DNA from: Gammaproteobacteria bacterium
GTDB lineage: Bacteria; Pseudomonadota; Gammaproteobacteria; Pseudomonadales; Azotimanducaceae
Assembly (NCBI GenBank): GCA_009846005.1
Contig: VXYL01000100.1
Span: 1 to 64,000 of the forward strand
Direction of reading: 5' to 3'
Length of the DNA: 64,000 nucleotides
The position numbers and the translations under genes were made by a program. Shown piece after piece: positions 48,740-57,784 of this stretch. The notes under the pieces were generated by a model. It did not search any database. It was not told where the DNA came from and saw only the letters and a list, made by a program, of their open reading frames with translations. Positions within the stretch are counted from its first letter, which is position 1. The number at the start of each line of letters is the position of its first letter.

Positions 48740-49444
48740 TCAGGTCACCGTAAACTCGATCGTTCCGAAATCCCCGTAGTCCGCCACGTAGTGCCCGGGT
48801 TCTGCAGGATGGATGCCGCCGCAAGCACCCGTTATGAGCAACATGCCCTCCTCGACTTCCAGGCCCCGCTCACGCGCCTCGTTCAACATCCACGCCAGCG
48901 CCGCCTGGGGTCCACCCAAGGCGTCGGACGCCGGGGCCGAACACACCTCCTCGCCGTCCCGGGTCAGCGTGATCTGGATATCCCCGTAGGAGTCCCGTAG
49001 CGGCCGCTGCTCGCCGACGATATACCGGTCGGCGGCGATATTGCAGGCGGTTAGGTTAGCCCCGTTCCGGTCCTCGTCGGCCGCGAACGCCATGCGCGGA
49101 ACCTCGATGACCGGGCCCGCACTTCTCGGCGCGCCGTTCCCGTCGACCACGATGCCGATCTCGCATTCCAGGCTGACACCCGGAGCACTGGGGAACCTCG
49201 CCCCGGGCGAAAGCCGCCCGGATTCGTACAGGCTGCCGATCAATGGGTGGGTAAGCCCGAACGCCTTCTGCCCGGCGGCAGCCGTCATGCCGGCCTTGAG
49301 GCCCGCAACGGCGCCCCCCGACACTGCGGCGACAACCTGCTTCTGCAACGCATAGGCATCGTCCAGGCTGAGTCCGGCCGGCATCTTCGGCAAGGTGCCG
49401 CCGTCGCGGATGGCCGCTGCCATCCCGTCAACTGTTGCGTCCAT
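48740..49444 (-). CDS. 2-keto-4-pentenoate hydratase/fumarylacetoacetase-family protein
   Basis: MDATVDGMAAAIRDG...GLKAGMTAAAGQKAFG...LECEIGIVV...GGPQAALAWMLNEARERG...LLITGACGG; the 583-aa ORF upstream part is antisense/overlap. Confidence 0.82.
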   Translation of the reverse strand: MDATVDGMAAAIRDGGTLPKMPAGLSLDDAYALQKQVVAAVSGGAVAGLKAGMTAAAGQKAFGLTHPLIGSLYESGRLSPGARFPSAPGVSLECEIGIVVDGNGAPRSAGPVIEVPRMAFAADEDRNGANLTACNIAADRYIVGEQRPLRDSYGDIQITLTRDGEEVCSAPASDALGGPQAALAWMLNEARERGLEVEEGMLLITGACGGIHPAEPGHYVADYGDFGTIEFTVT

Positions 49445-49446
49445 GC

Positions 49447-50703
49447 CTAGTTCCCGAAGTCCCAGGTCTCCCCGGCGTGGTAGCGCCGGAGCACGTTCTT
49501 GGCGATGAGTATCTTGTGCACCTCGTCGGGGCCGTCGGCGATCCGCAGCGTCCGCGCACCCTCGTACATGCCCGCGAACGGGAAGTCGCCCGAGACGCCG
49601 GCGGCGCCGTACACCTGGATGGCGCGATCGACGACCCGGTGGTAGGCGTTCGGCACGAACACCTTGATCGACGAGATGTCGGTACGGGAATCGGCACCCT
49701 CCTCCATTTTCCAGGCGCAGTCCACGACCATCAGCCTCGACGCCTGGATGTCCATGTAGGAGTCGGCGATGAAGCCCTGCATGAACTGCTTCTCTTCGAG
49801 CTTTTCGCCGCCGTGCACCTCCCGGGTCATGATCCGTTCCACCATGAGGTCGAAACAGCGCCACATCGAACCCACCGAATTCATGCAGTGGTAGATGCGC
49901 CCCGCGCCCAGCCGGTCCTGGGCGGCCTGGTGGCCGGTGCCGGTGCTGCCGAGCTGGTTCGACTTCGGCACCCGCACGTTGTCGTAGATGATCTCGCAGT
50001 GCGACGACGCCTTGCCCCAGACCGGCACGCCGCGGACGATGTTCACGCCCGGGGTGTTCTTCGGCACGATGATCTGGGTCATCTTCTCGTTGGCGCCGCC
50101 GGGATCGTCGGGGTCCGCCGTGCGGCACATGACGATGAAGAAGTCCGCCGCATGGCCGTTCGAGGTGAACCACTTGTGGCCGCTTATCACCCACTCGTCG
50201 CCGTCGAGCTCGGCGCGGGTCTGGATGGAGCGCGGGTCGGAGCCGGCGTTGTGCGGCTCGGTCATGGAGAAGCCGGACTGCATCCGGCCCTCGGTCAGTG
50301 GAACTAGCCACTTTTCGTGCTGTTCCGGCGTACCGTACTTGACGAGGATCTTCTGGTTGCCGGAGTTCGGCGCCACGACGCCGAACAGCGACGCCGCGCC
50401 GGGACTGTAGGCGAGCACCTCGTTCATGTAGGCGTGCTGCATGAAGGACAGACCCATGCCGCCGAACTCGGGCGGCAGGTGCGGCGCCCACAGGTTCGCC
50501 TTCTTGACCTTGTTCTGCACCCCGACGCGCAGTTCGTGGGCTTCCTCTTGCTGCTCGCGGCTTGGCCGCCCGCCATCGGTGCGGTGCGCCCAGAGCTTCC
50601 CCTCGTTGGGCAGGATGTCGTTGTTGACGATCTCCGCCGTGGCGAGCCGGACCTCGTTGACCTCGTCGTCCAAGGTCGGCACGGGTTTGACGTTCATGGG
50701 CAT
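49447..50703 (-). CDS. Acyl-CoA dehydrogenase
   Basis: QSGFSMTEPHNAGSDPRSIQTRAELDGDEWVISGHKWFTSNG...QVYGAAGVSGDFPFAGMYEGARTLRIADGPDEVHK. Confidence 0.95.
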   Translation of the reverse strand: MPMNVKPVPTLDDEVNEVRLATAEIVNNDILPNEGKLWAHRTDGGRPSREQQEEAHELRVGVQNKVKKANLWAPHLPPEFGGMGLSFMQHAYMNEVLAYSPGAASLFGVVAPNSGNQKILVKYGTPEQHEKWLVPLTEGRMQSGFSMTEPHNAGSDPRSIQTRAELDGDEWVISGHKWFTSNGHAADFFIVMCRTADPDDPGGANEKMTQIIVPKNTPGVNIVRGVPVWGKASSHCEIIYDNVRVPKSNQLGSTGTGHQAAQDRLGAGRIYHCMNSVGSMWRCFDLMVERIMTREVHGGEKLEEKQFMQGFIADSYMDIQASRLMVVDCAWKMEEGADSRTDISSIKVFVPNAYHRVVDRAIQVYGAAGVSGDFPFAGMYEGARTLRIADGPDEVHKILIAKNVLRRYHAGETWDFGN

Positions 50704-50797
50704 GGTGGCCCCTCCCTATGATTCCCCAACGGGCAAAGGGGCTAATTTAATCGAAGTCGGCGCGAACGCGCCATGACAACCGCCTAGGCGAGTCAGT

Positions 50798-51043
50798 TCA
50801 CTCGGCGAAGAACCTCGGTCGCAAGCCCTGCTCTGGGACGAAGCGACTGGCCTGTCGGTAGATCGCGTGCAATGTGCCAACGGTCAGTTGCCGTCGGATC
50901 GGCACGATTTGTATTTCCTTGCGGCCAGCCCGGTTCCTGCGCGCCAGTTTGGCGTGGCTACCACGCATCGATGTCACCTCGAACCCAAACTCGTGCAGAA
51001 TCCGGAGGACATCTCGGGCCCCCAGCCGCCTCATCCGTGCCAC
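50798..51043 (-). CDS. HicA-like toxin (YcfA family)
   Basis: RMRRLGARDVLRILHEFGFEVTSMRGSHAKLARRN...IVPIRRQLTVGTLHAIYRQASRFV with the conserved GSH motif. Confidence 0.85.
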   Translation of the reverse strand: MARMRRLGARDVLRILHEFGFEVTSMRGSHAKLARRNRAGRKEIQIVPIRRQLTVGTLHAIYRQASRFVPEQGLRPRFFAE

Positions 51044-51561
51044 TACGGCTGGCCCGCGGGCACATCAAGCGTGACAAGCAAACGGGGGTTGGCAACGATT
51101 CCCAGCAGGTCCAGGTCCTCGTCAGCCAGGTAGAGGTCAAGGGCTTCCCGAAGATTGGCAAGGGTTTCGTCGAGCGTCGCCCCCTGAGTGACGATGGCGA
51201 TCTCAAGACACTCCGCGACGAATTGCCCCTCGCTTTCCACCACGACCGCATGGACCGACTGACGCGGGGCTACGGGTGTCAGTTCGTACTCGGCGGCTGC
51301 TTCGGCGGCCTCGGGAGGTCCAGCCTGGCGGTAGCCGGGCTGTATCTCGTATAGACCTCGGCCGATGCGTCTGAAATACGGCCAGCGGTGCGCATGGTGG
51401 CTCGGTGCGTTCACGCAGCACCGACTGATGACATGCGTTCGAACAGACCGCTCATTGAGATGTGGCACTGCGTTGACGATCTCCGATGGGGCGAACGTCC
51501 AAGACCCGCGTGCCGAACACAGGCGGCGGGCAGCCGCTAGGATTTCTTCGTGGATGGTCAT
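51043..51561 (-). CDS. HicB-like antitoxin with N-terminal DUF7669-like winged-helix domain
   Basis: C-terminal half VHAVVVESEGQFVAECLEIAIVTQGATLDETLANLREALDLYL is HicB-like; N-terminal half FAPSEIVNAVPHLNERSVRTHVISRCCVNAPSHHAHRWPYFRRIGRGLYEI resembles DUF7669; adjoins HicA. Confidence 0.75.
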   Translation of the reverse strand: MTIHEEILAAARRLCSARGSWTFAPSEIVNAVPHLNERSVRTHVISRCCVNAPSHHAHRWPYFRRIGRGLYEIQPGYRQAGPPEAAEAAAEYELTPVAPRQSVHAVVVESEGQFVAECLEIAIVTQGATLDETLANLREALDLYLADEDLDLLGIVANPRLLVTLDVPAGQP

Positions 51562-51564
51562 CCG

Positions 51565-51612
51565 TTCAACAAAGGTTGAATGTTTGATGAACAATGTTTA
51601 CACGTTGTTGAA
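51565..51612. promoter_or_regulatory. Candidate operator upstream of the HicBA-like module
   Basis: TTCAAC-aaag-GTTGAA at 51565-51580, plus TTCAACAA (51565-51572) and an inverted copy TTGTTGAA (51605-51612). Confidence 0.45.
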
Positions 51613-51727
51613 TTGTCAAGCCCGCTACGCCCAAACATCGTCGAAACCAACGCTTGACCCTCTCGCCACGTCAGGCTCTACAGTCCGCTCAAACGGCCTT
51701 CGGAACAGGCCGAACAAGGAGGAAACG

Positions 51728-53128
51728 ATGTATCAAATCAGCGAAGCAGCGGCTTTGTCGGGACTCACGATTCGCGCGTTGCGTCACTACGACGCCATCG
51801 GCCTGCTGCAGCCCGTCACGCGCTCGGACGCCGGCTATCGGTTTTACGGCAACGACGACGTCGAAGCCCTGCAGCGCATCCGGCGCTACCAGGGATACGG
51901 TTTCTCGCTCCACGAGATCGGCGAGTTGCTCACCGCGAAGGCAGCGGATCGGCTCAAGGCGCTGCGCAACCAGCGCGATGCGGTTCGGCAACGGGCCTCG
52001 GACACCGCCCAAGTGGTGCAAGCCATCAATCAGGAGATCACCATGGAAAACAACGGCGAGAAGGAACCAACTAATCGACTGGGAAGGGCCCAAGGTCTCT
52101 ACCGCGAATACCATGACCGGTCGAAGTCCGAGCCTGTTCCCAGCCTTTCGCCACTGCTCGTTGACGCCCTCGACCTATTGCGTCCCCTCACCGAGACGAA
52201 GTCGATGGATCCCGATGCGGTCAAGTTGGCGGCTCTCATCCACCACTGCCGCAATGACAACGCCAACCTGGCCGACCTGTGCCAACGGTTCCTGGACCAG
52301 GAACCGAACCCCGACGACCGCGCGTTCGCCGTAATCGACCTAGTCAATGCGCTGACGTTCCTCGGGCGATACGAAGACGCCGTGGCCATCCATCGGGCGC
52401 ACATCGAGCATGTCATGGATAGCCGACCCGCCACGGAATGGGCAGACACGATGGATATCTCGTCGACCAGCTTTTCCTGGAGCGCAACCGACCGCCGCGA
52501 CGAGTGGCTACGTCTGTTTCGTTCGGTCAACGTCGGTGTCGCCCCAACGGACGAGAACCGTGCATCACGCTACGAGCTGTGCCACACGGCCATCATGGTG
52601 ATGGGCGGCGACGATGGGAAATACGCGGACGACATCGTGGAGCTGACCGGGCAGATGGCGGAGATCATCGCCGAAGACCCGGCCTGGTCCGAACGCCGCT
52701 GGGCCGAACAGCGGTTCGAGCAACAGAAGGTCGGCAATGCCCTTCGCAGCGACGACCCCGAGGCTGTGACGGAGACTGTCGACGCCTACCGGTCGTTCCT
52801 CGAACAATGCGACTGGCCGGTCGAGTTCATCGCGACGGCCTACAGCAACCTCGGGGCGATGATGCACTGGGATTGCCGGGACGAAGTCGCCGTGGAGTGC
52901 TTCGTGCGCGCCCAGCAGGACGGCGAACTCGACGGCTACGGGTACGCTTGGTTCGCTTCCGCGTCGCTCGGCAACGGCGCACCCCGGGAACGCGTCACCG
53001 AGCTTCTCGCCGAGTCGGGCCGCCGCCTCGAATCTGCCGATGCGATGCGGATCTTCAACGAAGATTCGCTGCTCTCCGCGCAACCGGACCGGGAAGACCT
53101 ATTGAACGCGCTCCTGGAGCCCCGCTAG
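51728..53128 (+). CDS. MerR-family regulator with long TPR-like C-terminal region
   Basis: MYQISEAAALSGLTIRALRHYDAIGLLQPVTRSDAGYRFYGNDDVEALQRIRRYQGYGFSLHEIGELL; ORF extension before 51728 rejected. Confidence 0.87.
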   Translation: MYQISEAAALSGLTIRALRHYDAIGLLQPVTRSDAGYRFYGNDDVEALQRIRRYQGYGFSLHEIGELLTAKAADRLKALRNQRDAVRQRASDTAQVVQAINQEITMENNGEKEPTNRLGRAQGLYREYHDRSKSEPVPSLSPLLVDALDLLRPLTETKSMDPDAVKLAALIHHCRNDNANLADLCQRFLDQEPNPDDRAFAVIDLVNALTFLGRYEDAVAIHRAHIEHVMDSRPATEWADTMDISSTSFSWSATDRRDEWLRLFRSVNVGVAPTDENRASRYELCHTAIMVMGGDDGKYADDIVELTGQMAEIIAEDPAWSERRWAEQRFEQQKVGNALRSDDPEAVTETVDAYRSFLEQCDWPVEFIATAYSNLGAMMHWDCRDEVAVECFVRAQQDGELDGYGYAWFASASLGNGAPRERVTELLAESGRRLESADAMRIFNEDSLLSAQPDREDLLNALLEPR

Positions 53129-53133
53129 CACCC

Positions 53134-53337
53134 GTAGGGGACGGGCTTGTCCCGTCCCGTTTCCGTCGCATCGACAATGCCCGGCGCGGGCGGGGACAAG
53201 CCCCGCCCCTACGGGGTCTTCGCCGCATCCCGGGGCATTCAGTAGGAGACGGGCTGTCCCGTCCCGTTGCCACGGGAGCCAATACGTCCGCCACGGGCGA
53301 CCGCGCGCCCTTCGGTGCGCGATAGGGTCGCCCCTAC
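53134..53337. repeat. Cluster of four REP-like palindromic units
   Basis: GTAGGGGACGGGCTTGTCCCGTCCC at 53134; CGGGCGGGGACAAGCCCCGCCCCTAC at 53187; GTAGGAGACGGGCTGTCCCGTCCCG at 53242; CGGGCGACCGCGCGCCC...AGGGTCGCCCCTAC at 53294. Confidence 0.85.
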
Positions 53338-53341
53338 GCGG

Positions 53342-53716
53342 TCATTCGCGCCGGGTCACCAAGGCAACCGTGTTGCCCTCGGGATCCTCGAAGAACGCCA
53401 TCCACTCCGTCTCGCCCGCCGGCCCGAAGGTGCCGTCCTCGTCCTTGTGGACAGCCTGCGGGCCGTGGACGAAGCGGACACCCTTTCCCTCAAGGTCCGC
53501 GACGCGCGCGTCGATGTCGTCGGTCCAGAGGTAGAGAATCGAGTTTCCCTTCGCCTCGCCGCCGGTCTCGAACAGCACCCGGACGCCGTCGAAATCGAAG
53601 AACAGCAGCCCGGGCGGATCGAAACGGGCGATGAACCTGGCGCCGACGACGTCGCGATAGAACGCTTCCGTCGCGTCGAGGTCCTCGGCATGCATGGCGA
53701 TTTGGTAGATCTGCAT
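53342..53716 (-). CDS. VOC/glyoxalase-family protein
   Basis: MQIYQIAMHAEDLDATEAFYRDVVGARFIARFDPPGLLFFDFDGVRVLF...EWMAFFEDPEGNTVALV. Confidence 0.9.
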   Translation of the reverse strand: MQIYQIAMHAEDLDATEAFYRDVVGARFIARFDPPGLLFFDFDGVRVLFETGGEAKGNSILYLWTDDIDARVADLEGKGVRFVHGPQAVHKDEDGTFGPAGETEWMAFFEDPEGNTVALVTRRE

Positions 53717-53736
53717 GGATTGCTCCTCCGTTGCCG

Positions 53737-55746
53737 TTATGCGCCGCCCTGCAACTCGACGAACCGGCGGTACGGACTCTCGGGATCCGCCATGAGGTCG
53801 TCATGGCTGCCGATGCCGCGGATCCCCCCGTCTTCGAGGAAGATGATCCGGTCGGCGCGTCGGATTGTCGACAGGCGGTGGGCGATGACGACCACCAGCC
53901 GGCCCTCGGTCGCCTCTCGAAGCGAACGAACCAGGGCATGCTCCGTGGCCGGATCGAGCGCGGCCGTGGGTTCGTCCAGGATGAGGATGGGGGTATTCCG
54001 GATCAGGCCCCGGGCGATGCACAGGCGCTGCTTCTGCCCCACCGAGAGGGTGTCACCCGATCGGCCAAGCACCGTGTCGAAGCCTTCCGGCAGCGCGTCG
54101 ATGAATTCGAGCGCCCCGGCCGTCCTGCACGCCGCGCGCATGTCGGCCTCGGATGCCGACGGGTTGACCAGCAGCAGGTTGGACCGGATGGACTCGCTCA
54201 TCAGCAGGTGCTCCTGGAAAACGTAGGATACCTGGCGGCGTAGCGAAGCGAGGTTCACGCTGTGGATGTCCACGCCGTCGATGAGTACGCGCCCGCGGGC
54301 CGGGCGATAGAAGCCGGGGATGAGATACGCAAGGCTTGTCTTGCCGGCGCCCGTCGGCCCCACTACGGCCACGAGTTCGCCGAGGCGCAAGTCCAAGTCG
54401 ACGCCGCGCAGCGCGACCTGGCCGTTGGGGTAGTCGAAGTCGACATTCTCGAAGCGCACCCCCTGGCGGACCGGCCGAAGATCCCCCATTCCCTCGAAAG
54501 CGTCCTCCGCCTCCATGTCCAGGAAGAAGAACACGCGCCGGATCGCCGCGGTATTGCCCTGCAGGTTGATCCAGGCCATGCCGATGGCAAGGCCCGCGCC
54601 GCCGATCGACAGCGCGAAGCCGAACACCGTCCCGAAGTCCCCCGGCGTCATCGACCCCTCGATGACGCCGCCGAGAACCGCGATGGCGACGTAGATGCCT
54701 AGGCCAATGGTCAAGATCGTCGACAGTGCCCACATGGCGATCTGCATGAGCACGACATGCCGGTAGCGCCGGTACGACTCGTCGCTCTTCGCCTCGATGC
54801 GTTCCTTGTCCCGGTTCATGCCGCCAAGACTCTGAACCGCGGCGATGTTGCTCATGCTTTCCTCGATGGCGTTCGTGGTCGCCGTACCCGCAGCCCGGCT
54901 CGCCTGCTGCACACGGCGGATCAGGCCGGAAGCCGGCAACGTGGCAAGCAACCCCAGGGGGACTAGGAGGCCGGCAATCCAGACCAGGTTCGGCAACGCC
55001 TGGTCGTAGCTGTATTGCAGGAGGTAGAGCGTGACGACGACCCCGATCAGCGTGAAGATCGGCTCCAGCGTGAGCCCTAGGGAGATCTCGGGCACGTCCG
55101 GCGCGTCGTACATCACCCGGTAGACGGAGTCGCCGATGCGGTGGTCGTCCAGGCGGCTCATCGGCAGTTGCGCGAGGCGATTGAACAGGCGCGTGCGCAA
55201 GGCGTTCGCCAGGCGCTGGGTGAGCCGGATGTTGATCCAGGTCTCGACGACGCCGAACACGCCGGACACGGCACTGTGTCCGGCGTTCAGCTTGAGTTCC
55301 GACGTGCTGGCGCTGTCCGCACCGCCGCCGATCCACACGAACAGTCCGCCGCGGCCGAACAGGAACAGCAGCATCGCCGAGACGGCGATCACCGCCAGCA
55401 TGATCTCCATCTGGCCAAGGCCCGAGACCGCATCGACGAACGGGACGATGTGCGGCGGGAACGGAATCTCGATGTCCTCGAAGGACTTGCCGAGGATCAC
55501 CTGATCGACCGTGATCTTGGCGAGGAACGGCAACGTGAGCCCCGGGACAAGCGCAAGCGCCGCGAGAACCATCTTTCCTGCGAACAGCACCTTGACGTTC
55601 CTGAGCAGGACCAGGGCGCGACCGATGAGCCGGAGCGCCTGGATGTTGGTGATGTTCGTCGAAAGGTCGATGCGGTCGTCGAACCGGGCATCTTTTCCGA
55701 ACGACGCGAGTCCTTGTCCCGACTCGACGGTTGCGCCCTCGCTCAC
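53737..55746 (-). CDS. ABC exporter half-transporter (pair C, subunit 2; paralogue of 24936-27002)
   Basis: GPTGAGKTSLAYLIPGFY, LSVGQKQRLCIARGL, ILILDEPTAALDPATE; GTG start at 55746 (GTGA overlap with the next gene's stop). Confidence 0.92.
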   Translation of the reverse strand: MSEGATVESGQGLASFGKDARFDDRIDLSTNITNIQALRLIGRALVLLRNVKVLFAGKMVLAALALVPGLTLPFLAKITVDQVILGKSFEDIEIPFPPHIVPFVDAVSGLGQMEIMLAVIAVSAMLLFLFGRGGLFVWIGGGADSASTSELKLNAGHSAVSGVFGVVETWINIRLTQRLANALRTRLFNRLAQLPMSRLDDHRIGDSVYRVMYDAPDVPEISLGLTLEPIFTLIGVVVTLYLLQYSYDQALPNLVWIAGLLVPLGLLATLPASGLIRRVQQASRAAGTATTNAIEESMSNIAAVQSLGGMNRDKERIEAKSDESYRRYRHVVLMQIAMWALSTILTIGLGIYVAIAVLGGVIEGSMTPGDFGTVFGFALSIGGAGLAIGMAWINLQGNTAAIRRVFFFLDMEAEDAFEGMGDLRPVRQGVRFENVDFDYPNGQVALRGVDLDLRLGELVAVVGPTGAGKTSLAYLIPGFYRPARGRVLIDGVDIHSVNLASLRRQVSYVFQEHLLMSESIRSNLLLVNPSASEADMRAACRTAGALEFIDALPEGFDTVLGRSGDTLSVGQKQRLCIARGLIRNTPILILDEPTAALDPATEHALVRSLREATEGRLVVVIAHRLSTIRRADRIIFLEDGGIRGIGSHDDLMADPESPYRRFVELQGGA

Positions 55747-57698
55747 GGCGCCGTCTCCTCCGTGGACACATCGTCGGTCTCGGCGGCGACGAAGCGGCGG
55801 TAGCGTCCGTCCGGGATCGCCATCAAGGCGTCGTGGCTGCCGACCTCGCCGATCCGTCCGTCCTCCAGAAAGGCGATCTGGTCCGCTTGGCGGATCGTCG
55901 ACAGCCGGTGCGTGATGAGAAACACGATGCGGTCGCGACCCCAATCCGACAGGTTGGCGAGCAGGCTCTGCTCGGTCTCCGCGTCCAGCGACGCCGTGGG
56001 TTCGTCGAGGATCAGGATCGGCGTGTTCCGGACGATGGCCCGGGCGATGGACAGCCGCTGGCGCTGGCCGGTGGAGAGCTTGCCGCCCCGTTCGCCGAGT
56101 TCGGTGTCGTAGCCCTCGGCCATGTCGCGAATGAACTCGTCGGCACAGGCGATCCCGGCCGCGGCCTCGATGTCGCTCCGCGTCGCGTCGCGACTCGCGT
56201 AGCCGATGTTGTCCGCGACGGAGGCGGCGAACAGCACGTTCTGCTGAAGCGCGATGGCAATATGGGCGCGCAGTTCGTCGACAGCCACGTCGCGTACATC
56301 CACGCCGTTCAGGGACACGCTGCCGGCGGACGGGTCGTAGAGTCGCAACAGGAGCGACATCAGGGTCGATTTGCCGGAACCCGTCGCCCCGACCAAAGCG
56401 GTCACCGTGCCCGAGCGCGCCGTGAGATCCACGCCGTCGAGCACCGTCTGACCGGCTTCGTAGGCGAAGTGGACATCCCGGTAGCAGACTTCCCGAATCG
56501 GAGTCGGTACGCGTATCGGCTCGGCCGGATCCGACACCCCGGGCTCGACATCCAGCAGGTGGTACGCCCGATTGAGCCCCACGGCCATGTCCTGCATCAG
56601 GCTCCATTTGTTGATCAGGCCACGACCCCAGTCGAAGTACTCCTGGACCCGCCCGCTGGCCTGCTGGAAGGCACCCAGGTTCCACACCGCGAAACCGACC
56701 AAGGTGATCGCGCCGGCGAGCCAGGTCGTCTCCTCGTCGACGGTCCAGCCGGCCATCAGGTAGTCGGCGGTGTACATGGCGGCCCCGGCGATGGCGAGCA
56801 CGATCATCCACAATAGGATCATTTCCATCCGCACCCGGAGCGCCGCGTTCAGGGCGTGGTTCGAGTCGGCGTCGAAGCGCCGCATCGCCCTCGCCTCCAC
56901 CTGGTTGGCCTTGATGACGCGGATCGCGGCGAAGGCCTCCTGGATCCTGGAGGTCAGGTTGCTGTTGGCCTCCCGCGCCAAGCGCGCAAGGCGCTGCAAA
57001 CGCGGCGTATAACCGGCGACCACCAGCACGATGGGGACCGTCGCCAGGATGCAGATCAGCCCGAGCACGGGGTTGAACAGCCACAGAATGAAGAACGCCA
57101 GCGCGAGCTTCCAGATCATGTTGATGGGATCGAGGATCGCGGTGTCGATGATCGCTGTGATGGTCGCGCTGTCCTGGTAGACCCGGTAGATGGCATCGCC
57201 GGTCCGCGCGTGGCTGTGGTAGCGCAGCGACAGGTGCTCGGCCTTCTCCACCATAGTCACCCGGAGCCGCTGGTTGATGCGCTGGATGATCCAGGTGTAG
57301 TAGTAGTGCAGGAAGCCGAGCTGCAGCAACACCGTGTTGAGGAAGTAGCCGAGGGCGACGTACAGCACGAAACGGTTGCGGACCACGAGGCGCTGCTCCT
57401 CGCTCAGTTCCTCGACCTCCGCATAGCTCGAATCAACCATCAACAGCGTCGTCTGGGCGGGCTCCAAGGGGTGTCCGAGCATGATCTTGTTGTTCAGCAC
57501 GTCGCCCACGAGCACCATGACGAGGCCGACCGCCGTATACGACGTCAGTTGCAGCGCCAGCCAGCACAGGATGTGCAGGAACTGCGGTCTCAGGTACGGC
57601 CAGGTGCGGACGAAAACGCGCACGACGCCCAGCAATCCGAACGTCGCGGGCGGCTGTGGCGAACGACCCGTCGAACCCTCCACGGACACCCCACCCAA
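55743..57698 (-). CDS. ABC exporter half-transporter (pair C, subunit 1; paralogue of 26999-29155)
   Basis: GATGSGKSTLMSLLLRLYDPSAG, KLSTGQRQRLSIARAI, ILILDEPTASLDAETE. Confidence 0.92.
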   Translation of the reverse strand: MGGVSVEGSTGRSPQPPATFGLLGVVRVFVRTWPYLRPQFLHILCWLALQLTSYTAVGLVMVLVGDVLNNKIMLGHPLEPAQTTLLMVDSSYAEVEELSEEQRLVVRNRFVLYVALGYFLNTVLLQLGFLHYYYTWIIQRINQRLRVTMVEKAEHLSLRYHSHARTGDAIYRVYQDSATITAIIDTAILDPINMIWKLALAFFILWLFNPVLGLICILATVPIVLVVAGYTPRLQRLARLAREANSNLTSRIQEAFAAIRVIKANQVEARAMRRFDADSNHALNAALRVRMEMILLWMIVLAIAGAAMYTADYLMAGWTVDEETTWLAGAITLVGFAVWNLGAFQQASGRVQEYFDWGRGLINKWSLMQDMAVGLNRAYHLLDVEPGVSDPAEPIRVPTPIREVCYRDVHFAYEAGQTVLDGVDLTARSGTVTALVGATGSGKSTLMSLLLRLYDPSAGSVSLNGVDVRDVAVDELRAHIAIALQQNVLFAASVADNIGYASRDATRSDIEAAAGIACADEFIRDMAEGYDTELGERGGKLSTGQRQRLSIARAIVRNTPILILDEPTASLDAETEQSLLANLSDWGRDRIVFLITHRLSTIRQADQIAFLEDGRIGEVGSHDALMAIPDGRYRRFVAAETDDVSTEETAP

Positions 57699-57784
57699 TT
57701 GAAATAGAACCCTGTTTAGTCTAGCTTACGGCGTCGCACAGGCAGCCTGGGGGGCGGGCCCAACTGTAGGAGGCACCGGGAGGA

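Noticed and set aside
49445-50491. N-terminal extension of the 583-aa ORF (48740-50491)
   Set aside because: Out of frame within the acyl-CoA dehydrogenase; the hydratase-family protein starts at 49444.
55747-57084. N-terminal extension of the 1115-aa ORF (53737-57084)
   Set aside because: Runs out of frame through the neighbouring ABC gene; real start is the GTG at 55746.
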